The notes: generated by a model not told the origin, from the sequence alone. Positions 1-9,419 are shown, numbered from the stretch's first letter. The stretch: DNA of 47,226 nt from Gammaproteobacteria bacterium (GCA_030429175.1 JAUIDD010000018.1:1-47226); one strand, 5' to 3'. Numbers and translations: made by a program.

Positions 1-2
1 TC

Positions 3-60
3 GGCAGTTTCCTTTGTGATTTCTGATTTTGGTGAATCTTATTTCACTACAGAAACTGCC
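3..60 (-). terminator. stem-loop downstream of pnp, possible terminator or 3' end structure
   Basis: A perfect 9-bp inverted repeat, GGCAGTTTC at 3-11 and GAAACTGCC at 52-60, encloses a smaller 5-bp stem (GTGAA 32-36 with TTCAC 43-47). It lies about 50 bases past the pnp stop codon on the pnp strand. No T-run can be seen because the window starts at once beyond it, so it may be a terminator, an RNA-stabilising 3' hairpin or chance. Confidence 0.35.
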
Positions 61-113
61 ATCTTTACAACATTAAATCTCCTACACAGAACCTAGCTCA
101 CCATGAAACAATA

Positions 114-2210
114 TTAAACCTCTTGTTGTTCCATGTTTTTGCAAGAGAGTTTTACACGGCCAAGGTGATCAATATCCATCACACGTACTTTAATGTCCTG
201 ACCTTCTGAGATATGGTCATAGACATTTTCGATACGCTCATCACCAGCAAATTGCGATACGTGAAGCAGGCCTTGCTTGCCCGGTAATACTTCAATAAAG
301 GCACCAAAGTCAACGACTTTAACCACTTTACCATCGTATAGTTTGCCGATTTCAGCTTCAGCTGTAATCGCTTCAATACGACGTTTCGCTTCTTCGCCAT
401 CAGTCGATTTAACCGCAGCAATCTTAATCACACCATCATCAGAAATATCGATCGTACAGTTGGTTGCTTCAGTTAATTCACGAATTACTGCACCACCTTT
501 ACCAATCACATCACGAATCTTGTCTGGATTGATCTTCATTTTAATATAACGTGGTGCAAATTCAGAGACATCTTCACGTGGCTTAGCAATCGCTGCTTCC
601 ATGATACCTAAGATATGTATACGTGCGGCTCTTGCTTGTTCAAGTGCACATTCCATAATTTGTTTGGTAATACCATCGATTTTGATATCCATTTGTAGTG
701 CTGTGATACCCTCACGAGAACCGGCCACTTTAAAGTCCATATCACCTAAGTGATCTTCATCACCTAGAATATCAGTTAAGACTGCAAAGCTACCTTCTTC
801 TTTAATGAGACCCATCGCCACACCAGCAACTGCAGATTTAAGTGGCACACCTGCATCCATCATCGCCAAACTACTACCACAAACACTCGCCATAGAGCTC
901 GAGCCATTTGATTCGGTAATTTCAGATACACAACGCAGCACATATGGGAAGTCATCTTGGCTTGGAATCATCGCTTCAAGCGCACGCTTAGCTAATTTAC
1001 CATGCCCAATTTCACGCCGCTTAGGACCAAACATCATACCCACTTCTCCTACTGAGAATGGTGGGAAGTTGTAATGTAATAAGAATGTTTCTTTACGATC
1101 GCCATCAAGATCATCAATAATTTGTGAATCACGCTCAGTACCCAGTGTTGCTACTACTAATGCTTGCGTTTCACCACGCGTAAATAAAGCCGAACCATGC
1201 ACACGTGGTAACACACCAAGCTCTACTGTAATAGGACGCACCACATCGGTTGGACGACCATCAATACGTGGTTCGCCTGCAAGAATCTGGCTGCGAACAA
1301 TTTCACTTTCAAAGTCGTGGAAAATCTTGCCGACTTCGGAATCTGTTGGACCATCTTCAGCTTCAGTACACAGCTTCTCAACGACTGCTTTACGTAGTGC
1401 TGAGATCTTTTCTTGACGCTCTAGCTTTTCACGAATCTGGTATGCTGCTTTAATATCAGCATAAGCCACTTCTTTGACTTGATTGATTAATGATGTATTT
1501 TCTTCAGGCGCCTGCCAATCCCATCTTGGTTTACCACCTTCTTCTGCAAGTTCTTTAATCGCTTGAATCGCAACTTGCATTTGTTGGTGACCAAATAGAA
1601 CGGCACCGAGCATCACTTCTTCAGACAGAATGTCAGCTTCAGACTCCACCATCAATACTGCATCATCTGTACCAGCAACCACGAGATCAAGTCGAGAAGC
1701 TTTAGCCACTTCCATTGATGGATTTAAAAGGTATTGACCATCTTGATAACCGACACGTGCTGCTGCAATGGGGCCATTAAATGGTAGACCCGATACTGCT
1801 AATGCTGCTGACGCACCAATGAGCGCTGGAATATCAGTGGGTACTTCAGGATCCATTGATAATACCATCGCAATGATTTGCACATCTTGCTGGAAGCCTT
1901 TAGGGAATAAAGGACGAATTGGACGGTCGATCAAACGACTGGTTAAAGTTTCTTTTTCAGTTGGGCGGCCTTCACGCTTAAAGTAGCCACCAGGTACTTT
2001 ACCTGCCGCATAGCTTTTTTCGCGGTATTCTACTGTTAATGGGAAGAAGTCACGCGCAGCGCCCGCATCCCTCTTACCCACAACTGTTACGAGCAACGAT
2101 GTTTGCCCCATAGTAATTAAGACAGCACCATCGGCTTGACGCGCGATGCGACCCGTTTCCAGGCTCACCTGATGCTGACCATATTGAAATGTTTTTACAA
2201 TTTTAGTCAC
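114..2210 (-). CDS. pnp: polyribonucleotide nucleotidyltransferase (PNPase)
   Basis: Phosphorolytic 3'-to-5' exoribonuclease of mRNA turnover, a cytoplasmic homotrimer that often joins RNase E in the degradosome. The 698 residues match the family length. In order come a first RNase PH domain (roughly 10-145), a helical linker, a second RNase PH domain (roughly 315-540, with the [11 protein letters not shown] segment), a KH domain (about 555-615, with VIGKGG) and an S1 domain (about 620-690). Translation starts at GTG with AGGA 8 bases upstream. It lies 31 bases after rpsO, the classic rpsO-pnp arrangement, and probably shares the rpsO promoter. No defect is visible. Confidence 0.98.
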   Translation of the reverse strand: MTKIVKTFQYGQHQVSLETGRIARQADGAVLITMGQTSLLVTVVGKRDAGAARDFFPLTVEYREKSYAAGKVPGGYFKREGRPTEKETLTSRLIDRPIRPLFPKGFQQDVQIIAMVLSMDPEVPTDIPALIGASAALAVSGLPFNGPIAAARVGYQDGQYLLNPSMEVAKASRLDLVVAGTDDAVLMVESEADILSEEVMLGAVLFGHQQMQVAIQAIKELAEEGGKPRWDWQAPEENTSLINQVKEVAYADIKAAYQIREKLERQEKISALRKAVVEKLCTEAEDGPTDSEVGKIFHDFESEIVRSQILAGEPRIDGRPTDVVRPITVELGVLPRVHGSALFTRGETQALVVATLGTERDSQIIDDLDGDRKETFLLHYNFPPFSVGEVGMMFGPKRREIGHGKLAKRALEAMIPSQDDFPYVLRCVSEITESNGSSSMASVCGSSLAMMDAGVPLKSAVAGVAMGLIKEEGSFAVLTDILGDEDHLGDMDFKVAGSREGITALQMDIKIDGITKQIMECALEQARAARIHILGIMEAAIAKPREDVSEFAPRYIKMKINPDKIRDVIGKGGAVIRELTEATNCTIDISDDGVIKIAAVKSTDGEEAKRRIEAITAEAEIGKLYDGKVVKVVDFGAFIEVLPGKQGLLHVSQFAGDERIENVYDHISEGQDIKVRVMDIDHLGRVKLSCKNMEQQEV

Positions 2211-2241
2211 AAATTTTTCCTATATGAATGATTTTTTATTA

Positions 2242-2517
2242 TTATGCTTTGACACGTAGGCCTAGTTTTGCCGACAAATCACGGAATCCTTGTAGATCCT
2301 GCTTACGCAAATAGCTCAATAGCTTACGACGGCGGCTGACCATTTTGAGTAGGCCACGACGTGAATGAAAGTCATGAATATTAGTTTTGAAGTGCTCAGT
2401 TAACTTATTGATTTTATGAGTTAAAAGTGCGATTTGAACAGGAACCGATCCGGTGTCACCGTTTTTGTCCTGATATGTTTTAACGATAGTAGCTTTTTCT
2501 TCAGCTGTTAATGACAT
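2242..2517 (-). CDS. rpsO: 30S ribosomal protein S15
   Basis: Primary 16S rRNA-binding protein of the 30S platform; it also forms a bridge to the large subunit. The 91-residue length is just above the usual 89. The family core is plain: [22 protein letters not shown], then the [18 protein letters not shown] rRNA-binding region. The ATG has a strong Shine-Dalgarno sequence (AAGAGGT). It is the first gene of the rpsO-pnp operon. In enterobacteria S15 represses its own translation through a 5' UTR pseudoknot; the 5' leader here is about 65 bases, but I could not establish an equivalent fold. Confidence 0.98.
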   Translation of the reverse strand: MSLTAEEKATIVKTYQDKNGDTGSVPVQIALLTHKINKLTEHFKTNIHDFHSRRGLLKMVSRRRKLLSYLRKQDLQGFRDLSAKLGLRVKA

Positions 2518-2590
2518 AATTACCTCTTATTTTAGTTTAGTCGCCACAATTGCCGTCATAAAGCAAAAGGGTCATGTTCATAAACGCGCC

Positions 2591-2619
2591 ATTATACCCA
2601 CCGATCTCATTTTGGTAAA
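2591..2619 (-). promoter_or_regulatory. sigma70-type promoter of rpsO-pnp
   Basis: On the minus strand a perfect -10 box TATAAT (2596 to 2591) is preceded by exactly 17 bases and a -35 box TTTACC (2619 to 2614, four of six consensus bases). The predicted start near 2584 gives a 5' leader of about 65 bases before the rpsO ATG. Confidence 0.7.
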
Positions 2620-2696
2620 GACAAATATGGCTTGCTGTAATTTACTCATTTCTGCTATCGCGCGCTGAAATTTAATGAACTCAAAAGGATACACCA

Positions 2697-3035
2697 ATGG
2701 CCAACAATGCTCAGGAACAATTGCGCCACACACCACCTGCTAAAAATCACTACCAACCTAAACCTACTATCATTACATCCACAGCCCGCTTTGTTTTTGA
2801 ACTCAGCTTTAACAGTACTAATAGTACACTTGTCTGGCTAATTGTCGTAGGGATTCTTACCAACACAGTTGTTGCAACACAACAACAATCCTGTACTGCT
2901 GTTACAAATCCGTTAGCCCCACCACAACAAAGACACCCAATCAGTCATGCGGTTACCAGCTTAAATGCAGCAAAAAAAATCGAAGATACGCACAATATCG
3001 ACAGACTGTTAGATAAAGGGCTTGTTGCGAGCTGA
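2697..3035 (+). CDS. small hypothetical protein with one predicted membrane segment
   Basis: I do not recognise this 112-residue protein. It begins with an ATG preceded by AGGA at 7 bases, which supports translation. The N-terminal 40 residues are polar, then one hydrophobic stretch (about 43-61, LVWLIVVGILTNTVVA) could be a transmembrane segment, followed by a Gln/Pro-rich stretch and a charged C-terminus. It diverges from rpsO and stands just before an IS remnant, so it could also be the surviving N-terminal part of a gene broken by that IS. The reading frame carries no family motif. Confidence 0.4.
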   Translation: MANNAQEQLRHTPPAKNHYQPKPTIITSTARFVFELSFNSTNSTLVWLIVVGILTNTVVATQQQSCTAVTNPLAPPQQRHPISHAVTSLNAAKKIEDTHNIDRLLDKGLVAS

Positions 3036-3158
3036 CTTTGCCACACTAAATTTAGATGCAACACCAGCCTGCTAGATTACTTTTGCTGTTAATCATCGGT
3101 TATTGCTTTATTTCTAGGCGTTTTTTGTATTATTCTCTATCTTTGGATGGATTTGTCC

Positions 3159-4119
3159 CTAATCAAGACATAAATTCGGTGGGTCAAGTATTGCAAGCCC
3201 CTTCAAGTTAAAGGCAATCGCCTGCATAAAGGCAGCAAACTGATTCTTTGCAACACCACGATAGCGAACCCATTTATCTTGATGTGCAAACACACGCTCA
3301 TAGGGTGAACGCATCGCTGAATACCATCGGTCTTTATCACGATCTTTACCTTTCATGTTATTCTTTTTTATCGCCGCTAAATGACAGCCTCGTCTGGCTG
3401 CTGCTTTTCTTGCTGGCTTAACACAATACGCTTTGTCAGCAAACACAGCGCCTTGGCTTGGGGACGTGGTCAAGCCCATTAGCATCTGTTGTGTTCGCTG
3501 GTGTTATAGCTACTTTATTAATCAAACCACTTTGCATATCAACGCTCATATGCTTCTTATAACCATACCAGAATTTATCTTTGCCTTTACAACCTATTCG
3601 AGCTTGCTTATCCGTAGCCACTTCAGGCAGTGTTTCGTTATTAAGCTTCTCATGTTTTGCTGCAATAGCTTTGTCTCGTTCCTTCCATAAGTTCGCTTTG
3701 GTAATTAAATGACTCGCATCCACAAAACTAAAGACTTCATTCATGAATCCATACGCTTTAAGTTGATCTCGTAAATCAGCAAATGTCTTTGATAAAAACC
3801 GGGGGCCTAAGCGTTTTCTAAATTTACAAAATACCGTGTGTTCCGGTGTTACTTCTGCCAAAGTAAATCCAGCAAACCACTTTGCTGCATTATTCTCTTG
3901 CATAAATCGCATCAGCTCACGATCACTTAAATCTTCCATGAACTGTAAGAGTAAGCATCGAAACAAACGTGGCAGACCAAAACCTTTATAGGGATTATTT
4001 TTTTCAAGTTTACGGAGTTGTTTATCAACTCGTTTGAAAGACCAGATTTTGATAAATTGACGATAACTATGACTGTCTGGGACTAGGTCGTTGAGACTCA
4101 CCATTTCTACCTGATGCAT
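3159..4119 (-). pseudogene. IS5-family transposase, frameshifted
   Basis: DDE transposase in two overlapping frames. The first 227 residues (stop at 3436) carry the N-terminal DUF772-like domain and the first catalytic aspartate in FSFVDASHL. The second frame continues with the second aspartate (VFADKAY) and the catalytic glutamate in RSPYERVF, followed by the AKNQFAAFMQAI tail typical of this IS group. The break lies near 3465-3485. From memory of related transposases (GLKHVCPSQGAVYADKGY) two bases appear to be missing at the GTCCCCAAGCC stretch, so simple programmed -1 slippage fits less well. All three catalytic residues survive, so inactivation is probably recent. Confidence 0.85.
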
Positions 4120-4195
4120 ATTAATGACTCCGTTTCAGAAAACAGGAGCATTTTAACAAAGTTCAGGCAATTTGCACCCTAGATTTCAACAGGCC
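3159..4195 (-). mobile_element. IS5-family insertion sequence, degraded; one end visible
   Basis: The element contains the frameshifted transposase described separately. Its right boundary seems to lie at about 4195: the sequence there, read inward on the minus strand, begins GGCCTGTTGAAATC, which looks like an IS terminal repeat, and a foreign reading frame starts immediately outside it. No matching repeat is visible between 3036 and 3158, so the left end is lost or strongly diverged. The exact left limit is therefore uncertain. Confidence 0.6.
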
Positions 4196-4712
4196 CATAA
4201 AAATAAACCGTTAGACGCGTTAATCGCACTGTGTAAAACAAAACTCGCATACACACACAAAGCATGACAACAACTTAAAGCTAAGGTGAATCAAAACCAC
4301 CCGCAATTTGAAATTCAGTTGGCAAAGCAGCTCGAATCTAGCTTTAAATATTCGAATAGAAATGTCAAAACGCCATCAACGCTTAAAGTATATCCACAAC
4401 ATATCGTTATGCGAATTTTATCGGCATGTAAACACTTTCTGAATCGCTATACCGATGGCTTGACTAGCCCAGATGGCATAGGTATCGCATATGTTGTTTA
4501 CCGTGACATCTATCATGGCATCAGAGAAAAACAGCCTATTGCACAAAGCTTAAAAAAATTATTTGAACTTAGGCACTTAGATTTATACAACCCCCGAAGA
4601 AGCGCTTGAGTTTGAAACACTCGAAACCTTTATTAACAGTTTCGGCAATAGTGATATTAAAAAACTATTACAACTGATCATCAAAAATTTCAAAACAAAA
4701 ATGGCAGCATAG
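4196..4712 (+). pseudogene. 3' remnant of an unknown gene, cut by the IS and frameshifted
   Basis: An open frame begins directly outside the IS end (HKNKPLDALIALCKTKLAY). It meets a single in-frame TGA at 4265-4267 and then runs on for about 108 codons. At a run of five C (near 4592-4597) the frame shifts; dropping one C restores a continuous C-terminus (YNPEEALEFETLETFINS onward) ending at a TAG at 4710-4712. The product is helical and charged with no family I recognise; cytoplasmic or secreted effector-like proteins of Legionellales often look like this, but that is only an impression. Three separate lesions (IS junction, stop, extra C) make it a pseudogene. Confidence 0.6.
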
Positions 4713-5014
4713 GCACGCTTTATCTAGTTTCTAACGATATGCAAATTGATGCCGATCGCATGTATCAAGTCTACCAAAAACAGTGGAGAATTGAAGAGCT
4801 TCATAAGTCAATTAAACAAAATACCAGTTTGGCCAAATCACCAACAAAACGTGTTCATACTCAGCGCAATCATATTTTTGCTTCGATCATTGCTTATTGC
4901 AAACTTAAGTTTTTAAAACTTAAAACCAACATGAATCATTTCGCAATTAAATACAAATTAATCTTGCGTGCAAATCAAATTGCCTATCAGGAGCTGCAAA
5001 ATATGAACAACTAA
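4700..5014 (+). pseudogene. C-terminal fragment of an IS4-like DDE transposase
   Basis: The frame reads GSIGTLYLVSNDMQIDADRM and then YQKQWRIEELHKSIKQNTSL, the conserved YxxRWxIExxHKSxKQ catalytic-glutamate region of IS4/IS701-like transposases, followed by LAKSPTKRVHTQRNHIFASI. Roughly the last 100 residues remain; the N-terminal catalytic aspartates and the left IS end are absent. It overlaps the end of the preceding broken gene in another frame, which places the recombination junction near 4700. Any ATG-initiated product from 4739 would be non-functional as a transposase. Confidence 0.75.
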
Positions 5015-5116
5015 GTTAGATCTGTGCGTAAGGTGAGTTAATAATTTGCGCATCTATAGCATTACTGATGGATGCAGTATGTATATTTAAAGTATTCTGT
5101 TTCAATGGCGGGTAAT

Positions 5117-5485
5117 CTATATAGAGTTAACCATCTTCCGTGCTTGAGTTTCTAAGAATTGTTCTGCATTAATAGTTTTGTTTCCAATGATTATATTATT
5201 CTTATCATCAAATTTCATAGTCATTCTTCCAGCAGAAAACAAGTGATCAGGTACTCCAACTTGTATTGCTACTTCTTTAAGTAAATCTTTTGGTTTGTAT
5301 TCCAATTTTAGAATAATAGTTTCTTCTTTATCCCGTAGCAATGTGCTCAGTTTATTCATAAATTCTAATGGCCAGTAATGATGGTATACCAAATTTATTC
5401 TCTGAAAGCACTTCTGGAACTATTTCTCGGGTTAAAACTAAAGTCCAGTAGCTGAAGCTGCATCTGCCTGTTCATCTGTTATCAT
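5117..5485 (-). pseudogene. small unknown gene, broken near its 5' end
   Basis: An ATG at 5485 with a good Shine-Dalgarno sequence (AGGAG, 7 bases away) opens a frame MITDEQADAASATG that stops after 15 codons. A protein-like stretch continues in another frame (TLVLTREIVPEVLSENKFGI), and the remainder (MNKLSTLLRDKEETIILKLE to the stop at 5117) lies in the first frame again. Two compensating indels would join them into a product of about 120 residues. The middle stretch could be chance, in which case a shorter protein would start at the ATG at 5359, which lacks a clear ribosome-binding site. It follows the giant repeat gene by 37 bases and was probably co-transcribed with it. Function unknown. 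Confidence 0.5.
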
Positions 5486-5522
5486 ATTAGCTCTCCTGTA
5501 AAGGTTTATAAGAAAAGTTGTA

Positions 5523-8351
5523 TTAATTAAGTGGCCTTTCTTCATCCAAAAAATCACTTTCATTAAGCTCAACCCTATCTTCACTAAGCAAGTGTGTCTC
5601 TTTTAAAGAAACAGCGGAGAACACCTGTTCAAATGAATGCTTGAGAGAAGACAATAGCACTTTATGTTTGAGGTAAAACTGCTCCATTTGATCGAATACT
5701 TGATCCAAAGATTCAGCATCCATAGCCAACAACTGCTCCCAAAAATCTATTTGAGAAACAAGGCAACAGACATCATCCAGGATATTCTTATTGAGTATTT
5801 TTGGCGTAAATATACCTGTCAATGATGATTTTTTCTCTGGTAAGCATGTATTAAATAATTTATACATTCGATAAATTAAGAATAATGGATGATTATAATA
5901 CTGTGATGAAACTAAGCTTAAATCATTTTTCTTATTATTTATTAAATGATAGTTAGCAGATAACCATGCACTATTAAATCGGTTTTTAATCATCTTCTCA
6001 AAAGCGAATTTATTATTAATGAATAAATTAATAAATGATGATTTTGAGTAGCTCTTTGAGAGTATTTGTGTATCCTCGAATAACCGAACAGGTATTTCTT
6101 TAAAAAAATCATCGGGAATATTCGACATATAATCACAATGCTCAGGGGAGCAGGTTAGCCATAACATTAATGAATTTTTAACATCCTGCTCTCCATGCTG
6201 GTATCTAATATAATTTTCCTCAATTTTAAATAATAGCCTTCTACCTGATGCTGTCATGGTTAAATTTAAGAATGGGAATGTATTATTAAATAATTGGTTA
6301 TACAAAAGTCGATATTCAGGATTATAAACTTTGTCAAACCACATCTCTACAGGCCAGCTTGCTAAATATTTGGAGTGATTTGCTAATAAATCTCTCAAAA
6401 CAGCATGGTTTTTAATATGTTGAGTAAGCCAATATAATGGCGTTGCACCTTTGAACTGACTCAAATTATGCACCCTACTCCACTGTGCTGGCTCCAGTTC
6501 ATCTAGTGGAAGCATTTTAAGAACCTTTATTCCATTCAAGTGATATGAACACCAATAAAGCTCTGTTGCTTTAGGGTTCATAGATTCCATTTGATTTTTT
6601 AAAAGGCATTTTTCATTAGACCAACTTTCAGAAAAGATTCGAGATATGAAATTCGCACCGAAATAAACTAAAACCTCAATCCCATCAGTCGTACTTGCTA
6701 ACCAAGATAGCACTGTTGTGTCAGCTAATGGCCCCTTAATGCCAAAATGCAACCAAGCCGCATAATCTACCTTATCATGATAACTTGGCCCTTGAGCTTT
6801 AATCATCTGTCTTCCAGATGGTGTACTAGCTAGATATAAAAGTGGTGTTAAACCATCGGATGATACTGGCTGCCAATTTTTATGTGGCACACGTTTCAAA
6901 AAGTCTTCACCCAGAATTTTTAGAATCTTTATGCCATATTCATTTGTGGTTAGCCAACCAACTGGTGATTGCCCACTATATTCGCCGAAATCTAATCTTT
7001 TATTCCAGAATTTATCTGGAACACTTTTAAGAAAATCAGGCCCCATATCATATAAAACTTCACAACTATACTTACCATTTGTTACGATCCAGAATAATGC
7101 TGTTGTTCCAGTATATCTGCCTGAACGCAGCTCGAGGACCCAATATTTTAATGGTATACTTTTAAAAAAATTTATATCGAATATGTGAGGGATCAGGGGT
7201 TCTAGGATGCCTCCAACCAACCAAAAGAATGGTGTAACACCGCTATGATCATCCAATTCACTTTGTGTAATCCATGCATCTTTAGGGATTTCTTTTATAG
7301 ATTCAGGCCCCAATTTATGAAAAATACCTCTGTGTGATCCGCCACATATTATTTCTAGTAGTGTCTTTCCTCTTAATTTTCCATCTTTGATATATGCTCC
7401 CCAGAGATCTTTGGGTATTGCTTCAAAAAAACTTTTATTTAAGCTTCCCATAACTTTAAATGTACTATAGCCATTATCACTAAGCAGCCAATGCAGTGGT
7501 GTCGCACCAAAAAATTTAGATTTGGATGATAAGTAATGGCACTTCTCAAACCACACCTCGTGAGGAATACAGTTTAAAAAGCTATACTCTTTTAAAAATG
7601 ACAATGTAGGTGACGGATTTGACAATATTGTTCTCAAAAACCATATCAGTGGTGTATAAACTTCACAACCATCGCTATATTGATCAAACCATACTTGATC
7701 AGGAAATTTCTTAACTATATCAATCCCTAATGTATCTAAAATAAGAATACCACTAGCAGTCTCTAATAATGAAAATAAAGCACTACTACCTTTATACTTT
7801 CCAAAATAACGTGGCTGGAACCAAAATTGTATTGGAATGCTGGTTAAATAATCAGACCCAAGCTTCCATAAAATCAACTTGCCCTTATCACTTTCAATAA
7901 GCAATTCTAATGGTGATGCATAACAACCTTCTTTAAACTCAATCATTTTTATCATTAGAGTGACTGGAAATTCATTAAGAAGCTCAAATCCAGGGATATC
8001 TAATAATGCCAATCCTTCATTATGCGTTGTCAACCAAACTAATAGCCTTGTTGCGACTATATCAGTCGACCTAAGTGCTTCTTGCCATGCTACTCTGGGT
8101 ATATTTTCAATGATCGACGCATCGAGATTTTCTAGAAAATCCCTATCTAACTGAATTAACCATGTTAGTAAAATTTGCTTATACCCTACTTCTCCCACTA
8201 ATACAATTTTTTCTACCCAGTATCTTTTGGGAATCTGTTGTAAAATAGGTTTTAATGATTTTTCTTGTGAAATATGTTCACGTTGCTCGGGTATTAACTC
8301 TGCTAATACCAACTTCAATTGATCTTGTAATATTTCTGATGAACCTTTCAT
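5523..8351 (-). CDS. large protein of about 14 Trp-containing degenerate repeats, putative effector
   Basis: I place the start at the ATG at 8351 (GAGGG, 5 bases upstream) rather than a TTG 21 bases earlier, giving 942 residues. No signal peptide or clear membrane span is seen. Residues about 40-690 are a tandem array of units of 40-50 residues. Each starts with Ile-Pro-x-x-x-Trp (IPRVAW, IPIQFW, FPDQVW, IPHEVW, IPKDLW, IPKDAW, IPLKYW, VPDKFW, VPHKNW), then Gly-x-(Ser/Thr)-Pro-Leu-x-Trp-Leu, then a Gly-x-x-(I/V)-Leu helix and a closing LGxDFLKSI-like segment. The GATPLHWL-type core recalls ankyrin repeats, but the Pro/Trp signature and the longer period differ. The last 250 residues lack the repeat. 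Repeat arrays of this size are common in host-directed proteins of intracellular gammaproteobacteria; the actual function is unknown. Confidence 0.75.
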   Translation of the reverse strand: MKGSSEILQDQLKLVLAELIPEQREHISQEKSLKPILQQIPKRYWVEKIVLVGEVGYKQILLTWLIQLDRDFLENLDASIIENIPRVAWQEALRSTDIVATRLLVWLTTHNEGLALLDIPGFELLNEFPVTLMIKMIEFKEGCYASPLELLIESDKGKLILWKLGSDYLTSIPIQFWFQPRYFGKYKGSSALFSLLETASGILILDTLGIDIVKKFPDQVWFDQYSDGCEVYTPLIWFLRTILSNPSPTLSFLKEYSFLNCIPHEVWFEKCHYLSSKSKFFGATPLHWLLSDNGYSTFKVMGSLNKSFFEAIPKDLWGAYIKDGKLRGKTLLEIICGGSHRGIFHKLGPESIKEIPKDAWITQSELDDHSGVTPFFWLVGGILEPLIPHIFDINFFKSIPLKYWVLELRSGRYTGTTALFWIVTNGKYSCEVLYDMGPDFLKSVPDKFWNKRLDFGEYSGQSPVGWLTTNEYGIKILKILGEDFLKRVPHKNWQPVSSDGLTPLLYLASTPSGRQMIKAQGPSYHDKVDYAAWLHFGIKGPLADTTVLSWLASTTDGIEVLVYFGANFISRIFSESWSNEKCLLKNQMESMNPKATELYWCSYHLNGIKVLKMLPLDELEPAQWSRVHNLSQFKGATPLYWLTQHIKNHAVLRDLLANHSKYLASWPVEMWFDKVYNPEYRLLYNQLFNNTFPFLNLTMTASGRRLLFKIEENYIRYQHGEQDVKNSLMLWLTCSPEHCDYMSNIPDDFFKEIPVRLFEDTQILSKSYSKSSFINLFINNKFAFEKMIKNRFNSAWLSANYHLINNKKNDLSLVSSQYYNHPLFLIYRMYKLFNTCLPEKKSSLTGIFTPKILNKNILDDVCCLVSQIDFWEQLLAMDAESLDQVFDQMEQFYLKHKVLLSSLKHSFEQVFSAVSLKETHLLSEDRVELNESDFLDEERPLN

Positions 8352-8439
8352 ATCAACCCTCATTCTCATCAAAAAAGGACATTATTACTAATAATGAACA
8401 TGAAATCAACTGAATAAATATTACGTTTATTTCAACTAA

Positions 8440-8829
8440 TTGTGCACATCATTTATCAAGTGGCTAACAGAAGAAATGGAAGCGCTCGACAAAGAGCTCG
8501 CAAAAGCACGTGATGCAGATCAGTCGATAACCGAGTCGCATAAACGTTTCACTTCAGTTCCTGGTGTAGGTGACTTAGTTGCATACTATTTAATTGCATA
8601 TTTGCCAGAGCTAGGATCAGCAAATCATAAGCAATTAGCGGCATTAGCCGGTGTTGCTCCATACAATCGAGATAGTGGTTCTCAGAGTGGAAAACGATTT
8701 ATATGTGGTGGAAGGAAAGAATTAAGGCAAATGCTCTATATGGCCGCACTATCAGCTAAAAAATGGAATCCGGATATCAATGCATTCTACAATCGTTCAA
8801 AAATCAAAGAAAAACCAGGTATGGCTTAG
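8440..8829 (+). pseudogene. C-terminal fragment of an IS110-family transposase
   Basis: The translated segment carries the transposase_20 (IS116/IS110/IS902) domain: FTSVPGVGDLVAYYLIAYLP, then KQLAALAGVAPYNRDSGSQS, GGRKELRQMLYMAALSAKKW and a truncated FYNR-KEKPG end. The N-terminal DEDD catalytic half is missing, and the usual last 30 residues after KPG are absent, so both ends are lost. The apparent start codon (TTG directly after a stop codon) is not a genuine start. It lies just upstream of the divergent giant repeat gene. Confidence 0.8.
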
Positions 8830-8921
8830 CTAAATACAGGATAAATACAAGCAAGAAGTGTCAACTTCATCTAAATTAATTCGAAAGTTAAACCATATCA
8901 GCAAAGGTTTTGCGCTAACAA

Positions 8922-9257
8922 ATGACTGGGAAAGTGATGCAGCTCAAGTACCTACACTTACTTATTGAGGACAAAAAACCGCTACCTCAACAAAAAGATA
9001 CCTATATATTACGTGATTACAATACCTGCCGGATTGAAGGCAGACCTGCACGTCAGACTGTCCTACAAATGATCGAGAGTGACTTCGGCTATGACGCAGA
9101 CACTATTAAAGCTGCTGTAACAGTGGCCACCACCCTTGCCCACCCAAAATCGACCCCAGCAGCCCTTAAAATCTGCTGCGGGCTATTACCGGAAGCATCC
9201 AAATTACTCAGTGACTTACGTGAACCACAGTCTCAACAAGCACCGAAACTTCAATAA
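8922..9257 (+). CDS. hypothetical protein, 111 residues
   Basis: I do not recognise this protein. It is soluble in appearance, begins MTGKVMQLKYLHLLIEDKKP, has a basic and polar middle (RIEGRPARQTVLQMIESDFG) and an Ala-rich helical segment, and ends in a Gln-rich tail. No convincing ribosome-binding site precedes either the first ATG or the internal ATG at 8937. It lies between an IS110 remnant and the leader peptide region, so it may be a fragment of a larger lost gene. Confidence 0.35.
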   Translation: MTGKVMQLKYLHLLIEDKKPLPQQKDTYILRDYNTCRIEGRPARQTVLQMIESDFGYDADTIKAAVTVATTLAHPKSTPAALKICCGLLPEASKLLSDLREPQSQQAPKLQ

Positions 9258-9282
9258 CTTAGCGTAAAATCGCAGGATTTTA

Positions 9283-9309
9283 TTGACAGTTCGGACAAGA
9301 TTTTATAAG
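9283..9309 (+). promoter_or_regulatory. possible promoter upstream of the Val/Ile leader
   Basis: A perfect -35 box TTGACA (9283-9288) is followed after only 15 bases by TATAAG (9304-9309). The spacer is short, and transcription would start almost at the leader ATG, leaving the adjacent AAGGTG (9308-9313) unable to serve as its ribosome-binding site. Either the transcript is nearly leaderless or the real promoter lies upstream, for example at TAAAAT (9265-9270). Confidence 0.35.
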
Positions 9310-9317
9310 GTGTGCAT

Positions 9318-9419
9318 ATGTTAAATCAAAGTACATATCTCCATTCCTCAACTACTGACTGCGCTTCAGTGGGTTATGTCGTCAACGTGATTATTGTGGT
9401 GCCTAGCTGCCTGGCTTAG
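9318..9419 (+). CDS. short leader peptide rich in Val/Ile codons, ilvL-like
   Basis: A 33-codon frame starts at an ATG with AAGGTG 5 bases upstream and stops at TAG 9417-9419. Its second half contains the string VVNVIIVVPSCLA: seven of eight consecutive codons (21-28) are valine or isoleucine, followed by Pro-Ser-Cys. The enterobacterial ilvGMEDA leader has a very similar end (VVISVVVIIIPPCG). In that system ribosome stalling at scarce Val/Ile-tRNA controls an attenuator. Here alternative stem-loops follow at once and the next gene, 55 bases on, is an MFS transporter rather than a biosynthetic gene. Regulation of transporter expression by branched-chain amino acid supply is the inference. Confidence 0.55.
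   Translation: MLNQSTYLHSSTTDCASVGYVVNVIIVVPSCLA

Noticed and set aside
4585-4600. C5 run in the unknown gene as a phase-variation switch
   Set aside because: Five bases is short for slipped-strand switching and the same frame has another stop and a lost N-terminus, so decay or a sequencing error is more likely.
4739-5014. Intact small gene of 91 codons
   Set aside because: The residues match only the C-terminal catalytic-glutamate region of a larger transposase, and the homologous frame extends upstream of the ATG without a start.
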